Assembly: GCA_039602395.1 (NCBI GenBank)
Contig: JBCNJP010000007.1
Span: forward strand, 120,066,957-120,130,956
DNA: 64,000 bases
Direction of reading: 5' to 3'
Source: Deinandra increscens subsp. villosa
Lineage: Eukaryota; Streptophyta; Magnoliopsida; Asterales; Asteraceae
The notes under the pieces are model-generated. The model did not search any database. It saw only the letters and a list, made by a program, of their open reading frames with translations, and was not told where the DNA came from. Within the stretch, counting starts at the first letter, position 1. Every line of letters begins with the position of its first letter. Position numbers and translations under genes: made by a program. Below are positions 59,078 to 64,000 of this stretch, piece after piece.

Positions 59078-59379
59078 TCAAGCAAAGTTGGTATAGTGGT
59101 TAAATTCTAAGCTTGTGGTTGATGAGACCCAAGTTCTAGTCTCATCACACCACTTTGTGAGATATTGGTGGACAATGAATGATTGAGCTTGCTTGATCCT
59201 GAGTCACAAGGGAGGGTTTACGGGCTTGCCCGGTTCCCGCCCGATGGTGCAAATGGGGGGCGCTTCCGGGTTCCCTCGCTATGAGGTTCGGACTCGGGAC
59301 AGTGGCTAGGTCCAGGGTAACCAGTCTAGGGTAACCAGTATCGATACACCGCTGAGCCAAATTGCCGTTCAAAAAAAAA
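59078..59379 (+). mobile_element. tRNA-derived SINE with perfect 16-bp target duplication
   Basis: Box A-like TGGTATAGTGGTTAAATTC lies near the 5' end and box B-like CAAGTTCTAGTCTC about 35 bases later. The 3' end is GCCGTTC followed by an A tail. Flanking duplications ATCACATTGCATGTTA occur at 59062-59077 and 59380-59395. It is inserted in the DUF4216 region of the CACTA element. Confidence 0.88.
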
Positions 59380-59395
59380 ATCACATTGCATGTTA

Positions 59396-59900
59396 AATGC
59401 ATCACTAATCTTTACATGCCTAGCAACAAACCAATCTTTTAACTTTGGATCATAAGCATAATATACATTGTCAACTTGATATGCCAACACAAAAGGGTCA
59501 TCAAGTATATTAGCGCCCGTGTGCACTACGTACGAGAAGTTTACAAGTGTGATGCCAAATTTATCTCTTTTACAACCCCTATTAGTGTCAACCCAGTCAC
59601 ACTTGAATTTACCTTAATCTTACCTGAATAATTCAATTCAACCATATCCATCAATGCCACACAGAAATTAATTCCTCCTTGTGTAGTGCTCCCACAGCAC
59701 AAGTACCATCATCTACAGTAACAACAACTCCATTGGCTTGGGTTTTCAAGGATTTTTCATGGTCTTTTGTATGGAAACGATAACCTTTGACAAGGTAGCC
59801 TGTAAATCGTTCCAGAAATCTATGTGGACCACGACCAAGCCACTTGATTTCTTTTGTGACCCTTGAATCCTTTTGCTCTTCTAAGCATGCAACCTATGAA
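59396..59900 (-). pseudogene. CACTA transposase C-terminal part, DUF4216
   Basis: Minus-strand blocks: VACLEEQKDSRVTKEIKWLG, FTGYLVKGYRFHTKDHEK, SLKTQANGVVVTVDD, then DDPFVLAYQVDNVYYAYD and KDWFVARHVK. GY.VNGYRFHT and DPFV.A.Q..QVFY..D are the defining DUF4216 motifs downstream of the TNP2 catalytic domain. Frame changes separate the blocks. Confidence 0.65.
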
Positions 59901-60079
59901 GGATTATCAAAAAGAATCTTAGGTCGAACCAATAACATAATACTAGTTTTGGTTATGGTACGGTAACATTACCCGGTTTCGAAACCATTCACTAAAGTTT
60001 TCACAATAAATCTTTTGGTGTTGATTCTCATTCAGTCTTCATGCACGATTCTGCCCTTTAACAAAACTTTTGTGTTCCC

Positions 60080-60619
60080 TTAAAGTAAAAGAAAAGGATT
60101 TAACATACAATGAAATTTCATGGAAGAACTGAAATAATTAGGAAATAAAAGTGACCTCTCAAAAAGGTGTGATTGAGTTAACATTAAATAACAATGTTTT
60201 TGTTTAAGGGACCTTTCATCGATATCAGATTTGAGGAATCTTTTCCTCTTACGGTTTGATGGTTGAGAATTCCCATGTTTCCCCAATGGTCGTCCAGGTC
60301 TAAGGAAGTTGGATTCTTCTATCTCATTCTTATTGTCATCATTATTGATCCTTATTGGTCTAGAAAATAAGGTCTCAACTCCAGATAGATATACAGAGTA
60401 GAAAGTTAAGATTTCTCTAGCCAAGTACCCTTCCGATATTGAACCTTCTGGGTAAGCTTTATTGTTTACATACGATTTAAGAGTTGATAGGTCCCTTTCA
60501 ATTGAGTACATCCACCTAAATGTTACAGGTCCTCCAAGTCCTACCTTTATAACTAGATGGATCACCAAATGAACCATGACAGTAAAAACCGAAGGAGGGA
60601 AAATTCGTTGTTTCCCCAA
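60080..60619 (-). pseudogene. CACTA transposase, DUF4218 part
   Basis: KQRIFPPSVFTVMVHLVIHL, VGLGGPVTFRWMYSIERDLS, LKSYVNNKAYPEGSISEGYL and LTFYSVYLSG match DUF4218 (FPP.FFD.M.HL..HL..E..LGGPV..RWMYP.ER). The 179-codon frame is open but truncated. Upstream it abuts the TNP2 block IPYNLPPW..GSKGPRN with the central TNP2 region missing, an internal deletion. Confidence 0.7.
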
Positions 60620-61055
60620 TGGTCGTACCTCTCTATTTTATTTCTAGGACCTTTCGAACCAGGAAGTATCAAAGAAACAATGAAGTTCGGTTGTTTCAGG
60701 ACATACCATGGAGGTAGGTTATATGGAATGACAAAGACATGCCAAGTACTATAGGCTACATTCATCATCCTCTATGGATTAAAATGGTCAATTGCTATAG
60801 CCAAATGAACTTTTCGAGGATCATTTGTGAATTCAAGATATTTCTTATCAAAGTCTTTCCATGCTAATGCATCAGTTGGATGTCGCAACTTACCAACTCG
60901 TACTCGCTCAAAATGATGCCATTTCCTAATATTGGTTGTCTTTATGGACATGAACAATCTCTGAAGCCTTGGTTTTAAAGGAAACCAACACAAAATGTTT
61001 GTAGCCTTCTTCTTTTGTGGACCTACACCATCTTCTAAATTATCTTCCATAGAAG
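60562..61055 (-). pseudogene. CACTA transposase TNP2 core fragment
   Basis: Minus-strand blocks: ILCWFPLKPRLQRLFMSIKT, IRKWHHFERV, LRHPTDALAWKDFDKKYLEF then NDPRKVHLAIAIDHFNP, and after a frame change YSTWHVFVIPYNLPPWYVLK and QPNFIVSLILPGSKGPRN. These are the standard order of TNP2 motifs (FPL.PRLQRLF, LRHPADS.AWK.FD, DPRNVRL.LA.DGFNP, YS.WPV...YNLPPW). The catalytic segment beyond GSKGPRN is deleted. Interrupted upstream by a hAT insertion. Confidence 0.75.
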
Positions 61056-61932
61056 CAGGGGCGGATCCAGAATTTTTTTTCACTGGGTTCACTAATATTT
61101 TTGATGGTCGGATTCTAACAGTTAAATATCAAAAAATTTTGTTTGGTCTGTTAAGGTTGATAACACAATAACAATACGAATATACGTTACAATAATTAAA
61201 AAAACATTGTCACTAAAAATCAGAAAAACATGTACCTATACTTGTTGCCAACAAGTTTTCATCGTTTAAAATCGTTGCATTATTGAACCAGAGACTTGCT
61301 CGTTAGTATGCACGGAGAGACTGAGCAGGGATAGTAAAATTTAAAAAAAACCTAGTTAATAAGTTATTGATCCGTTAAAAAAAAACAAAAGGTGCTAGGT
61401 ATTAAACAAGGGTCCTGTTCATTAGAATGCACAGCAAGAACATTTAGGATAAAAGACATATTATTATTAGGTTTTACTCCCATTTTATATATTAATTCTT
61501 TAGTAGTATTATATATATTGAATTAAAAAAAAAACAAAAAAAAACAAAAAAAAACAAAAACAAAAAAAACAAAAAAAACAACGAATCCTGGAATCGAACT
61601 AGGGACCTAGCTGTCAAAGTGCTAAGGTAAGAACCAATTGGTTAAAAGAGAGATTGTTAATAAATTTCACTTACATATTATATATTTAGTCTCTACTAGT
61701 ATTATATATACCTAATTAAAAGCCAAAAAGACGGAGGAGCAAGGGATCGAACCGGGACCTTCTAGTTAATATGCGAAGCGCAAACCAGTTAGGCTAAAAG
61801 ATTTTTGTTAGTAGGATTCACTCTGATTTTATATATGGATTCACTACTTGTAGTATATATATATTTACAATAAAAATTCGAAAGTCACTGGGTTCCCGGG
61901 AACCCGGTGAACACCTACTGGATCCGCCCCTG
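61056..61932. mobile_element. hAT element, 877 bp, inserted in the transposase gene
   Basis: The ends CAGGGGCGGATCCAG and CTGGATCCGCCCCTG form perfect inverted repeats with 8-bp duplications CATAGAAG at 61048-61055 and 61933-61940. The interior contains two tRNA/SINE-like stretches (GGATCGAACCGGGACC near 61745; a similar segment near 61590) but no transposase. Removing it joins the TNP2 frame (VCGAS to MEDN). Confidence 0.9.
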
Positions 61933-62010
61933 CATAGAAGCTCCACAAACACTACCTATTTCTTCTTTAACCTTGTTATTCTAAAACAACATGCAACCAT
62001 TAGGACTTGC
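61933..62010 (-). pseudogene. TNP2 fragment between the hAT element and the solo LTR
   Basis: The minus strand reads SPNGCMLF, a stop, then NNKVKEEIGSVCG, continuing the TNP2 zinc-binding segment (C.NDC.L.W.......C..CG). It joins the core across the hAT element. Confidence 0.6.
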
Positions 62011-63541
62011 TGATAAGCGGTTAAAAAATATACTTTATTTTATATTAATCACTCCCTATACATACAAAATTATGTATAAAATATATTTTTTTAATTGGAT
62101 TTAATGATTAATATGTTGAAGTGAGAATAAACTTAAATGGAATGATTAACATGCTGATGAGTTAAACTTCATAATTAATTTTTGTGAATAATGATTTATA
62201 TTTAGTTCAAAAATGAAAATATGAATTATGTTGATTTGGCTGCCATTCTCGTGACATGTAGGGAGTAAAAGAGAAATCATTGGGCTTTAAGGCCCATCTA
62301 GAGCAAAACAAAAGGGTGAACAAAATTATGTAAAAAAAGTGAGATCAAGGAAGAGAAATTTGAAACGGCAATTAAAGAATAAATGGAGAAGGGCCCACAC
62401 AACAATTAAATGAAATGGTTATGGGGAGCTCGACAAAGAAGGCCAGAAGGGAATATAGATATACATATCCACATTCAACAGAAGGGGGATTCGGAGGTCA
62501 GCGACGGCTGACGGAAGAAAAATGGCGCAGCCCCTTTGGCTGCTGGTGCTTGGCGACCAGAGACAGTTCCACACGATTTTCTTAGTTCTTTTCATACTTT
62601 GATCATGTTTTTAAGTATACTGATTGTGGGCTAATTCCCTTGTGACTACTTTGGGTGAAGGGTTATTAAAGGCTGTTTTGAACTAAGGTTTTCATGTTAT
62701 GGGATTTGAGATTGTGACATTTAATTAATCTTACTATTTGTTTGTTTTAATATGTTGTTGCTTGTTATTGACGTATGTGCCTTAGCTCCCGGACTATCTT
62801 TTTAAACATAACATAGCTCTATTGCAAGTACGTGGAAATTAGTAATTAGGTTAATCAAACTGGATATGGTTATATCTATATAATTTCTAGAATAAAAACT
62901 TGAAGTGATAAACTAGTTACCATACAACCTGAATCCTAAAGTGGTTACTTTTGTCATCATATAAGAGAGTTAACTTAGTAGTAACTTTAGTAATCTTGGT
63001 TTTTTTTTTTAACCACTAGGACTTGTCCTAGTGGTTACCCCCTTGGCTCTTAGGGCTTTGGTTACTATGTGACCCAGTATCTAATCCAAGGGGAGGCAGT
63101 TTTACCCCATGTGGTCCCAGGAGGGGGTTTCTGCCAGGAGAAAGCTTCAGGAGGGGGTGTCTTGGTTCTCACGGAGGTCCGAGTAATCGACCTTGGACAT
63201 GGCCCCGCAAGGGTAGGTTTACACGTGAGACCAAAGTCGCCTGATCGATGCCGTTCCAAAAAAAAGTAATCTTGGTTTTATTAGTCCGTGGTTTGTTAGT
63301 TTAAAATCAAACAATTCAGAGCCAAGAGGCATTCTAGTATTCCATTAGATTAAATTATTTTAGTTTTAGTTTAGGTCAATTCAGATTAGTGCTAATAATC
63401 TAGATTTAGGTAGTTAACTTAGTTAGGTGGTAAAAATCTATGTCACTAATAACTACTAGCTCCCCTGGATTGACACCCTACTTACCCTATCTATAAGTTT
63501 AAGTTTAGCATTATTTGTAGCGGTCACGACACCCGCTATCA
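62011..63541 (+). mobile_element. Solo LTR, ~1.53 kb including a nested SINE
   Basis: It starts TGATAAGCGG and ends CCGCTATCA, matching inverted ends. The 5-bp duplications are CTTGC (62006-62010) and CATGC (63542-63546), one mismatch. It interrupts the TNP2 gene between the NDAC and PNGC codons, which independently supports both borders. Only one LTR, with no internal domain, hence a solo LTR from unequal recombination. Strand is inferred from the CCTGGATTGACACCCTA-type gypsy LTR end and is tentative. Confidence 0.7.
63005..63264 (+). mobile_element. SINE nested in the solo LTR
   Basis: Box A-like CTAGTGGTTACCCCC lies near the left end, and ATGCCGTTCCAAAAAAA at the right, the same 3' end as the SINE at 59078. 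The flanking duplication AGTAATCTTGGTTTT occurs at about 62989 and 63265. The left border is blurred by a T run. Confidence 0.75.
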
Positions 63542-63546
63542 CATGC

Positions 63547-63966
63547 ATCATTTTTTTCATACCATGATCCTAACTTTGCCATGATTTTTTTCACCTCATA
63601 GACTCATTTAGGTATTAAATTCCATTCGGGCAACAACAGCATAGAAAAAAATTTGTTGCTCCAACCATTAAGGCATTTTAAATGGTATAAATAAACCAAA
63701 CATAATAGCTTACTATGTTTAGCATTCACATACACCTTTTGTTCATTATCTTTAAGCAAATCATCAAAGTTATTTTGATTATTTTGTATTGACCGTTGTG
63801 TGTTCAAATCAGCTTCACCTTCGAGTTCACTTTCTCCAATATCTAGATTACTTCCTTCCATTGGGGAAGTGGGAAAAAGATCGTGTAGTAACTCATTCAT
63901 GTCATGTTGATAGGCTCTTTTTTTATGATTCGAGGTCGTACTTGAAGATGATGCCTCACGAGTTTA
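63547..63966 (-). pseudogene. TNP2 N-terminal fragment
   Basis: The minus strand reads MNELLHDLFPTSPMEGSNLD, then VYVNAKHSKLLCLVYLYHLK, CLNGWSNKFFSMLL and, after a frame change, YEVKKIMAKLGSWYEKNDAC. LYPGC..FSKLSFLLRLYHIKC..GWSN.SF..LL and YEAKKI...LGL.Y.KI.AC are the N-terminal TNP2 signatures. It continues upstream beyond the window, and the solo LTR cuts its 3' side. Confidence 0.7.
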
Positions 63967-64000
63967 ACCATGAGATGTGCAATTGGAGTATCCTCTTTGA

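Larger units (their letters stand above)
56311..64000 (-). mobile_element. Degenerate autonomous-type CACTA element, minus strand, right part beyond window
   Basis: From right to left (5' to 3' on the minus strand) it carries TNP2 N-terminus, TNP2 core, DUF4218, DUF4216 and a TNPA/transposase_24-like gene, the gene order of plant CACTA elements. The CACTA terminus on the left is not visible (perhaps in the gap) and the right one lies beyond the window. It has been hit by a SINE (59078), a hAT element (61056) and a solo LTR (62011) and contains frameshifts. Confidence 0.75.

Noticed and set aside
63069..63269. Overlapping ORFs of about 65 codons on both strands
   Set aside because: They fall inside the SINE and reflect its GC-rich sequence.

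Overview
This is a eukaryotic (higher plant) nuclear window, most likely from the sunflower family (Asteraceae). The evidence is spliced genes with GT..AG introns, AT-rich intergenic DNA, and dense LTR retrotransposons, CACTA, hAT, Mutator-like, Helitron and SINE insertions. The family assignment rests on the copia-type third ORF at the left edge and is an inference. All protein assignments were made by eye from translated motifs; no database search was run. A 500-base run of N (55811-56310) is an assembly gap.

Three host genes, all on the + strand, can be assembled exon by exon. (1) 8088-17980 is a seven-exon plastid bile-acid:sodium-symporter family gene (BASS1-like, 414 aa) whose introns hold several transposons. 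(2) 35741-40803 and (3) 51294-55566 are paralogous 14-exon alpha/beta-hydrolase genes (EMB8-like, 440 and 492 aa). They share intron positions and phases and an N-terminal membrane anchor, and form a tandem pair split by about 10 kb of mobile DNA.

The rest is layered mobile DNA. 1-2985: 3' part of a Ty1-copia element with a non-pol ORF between pol and the 3' LTR. About 2994-4284: Pack-MULE with a captured FAD-oxidoreductase fragment. 6640-7343: hAT element with perfect 8-bp target duplications. Inside the BASS1 gene: a Harbinger-type MITE, a Mutator-type end, an antisense gene-like block, and a hAT element holding a large inverted duplication of a type-B response-regulator fragment. 18302-34648: a three-level nest, in which a 331-bp hAT MITE is split by a young LTR element without gag-pol (two 2.85-kb LTRs, nearly identical), whose 5' LTR is split by a 5.4-kb CACTA element carrying fragments of at least seven unrelated host genes, all in one orientation. 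41873-50250: a MULE MITE, a 1.77-kb element with a Myb/SANT-like ORF and eleven copies of the palindrome ATACGCWGCGTAT, a hAT MITE and a small Helitron. 56311-64000: a degenerate minus-strand CACTA element with TNP2, DUF4218, DUF4216 and TNPA-like relics, interrupted by a SINE, a hAT element and a solo LTR that itself holds a second SINE.

The most interesting signals are the multi-gene-capture CACTA, the foldback hAT with response-regulator arms (a possible hairpin/siRNA source), and the palindrome-bearing element with two 63-bp micro-exons followed by GC donor sites.
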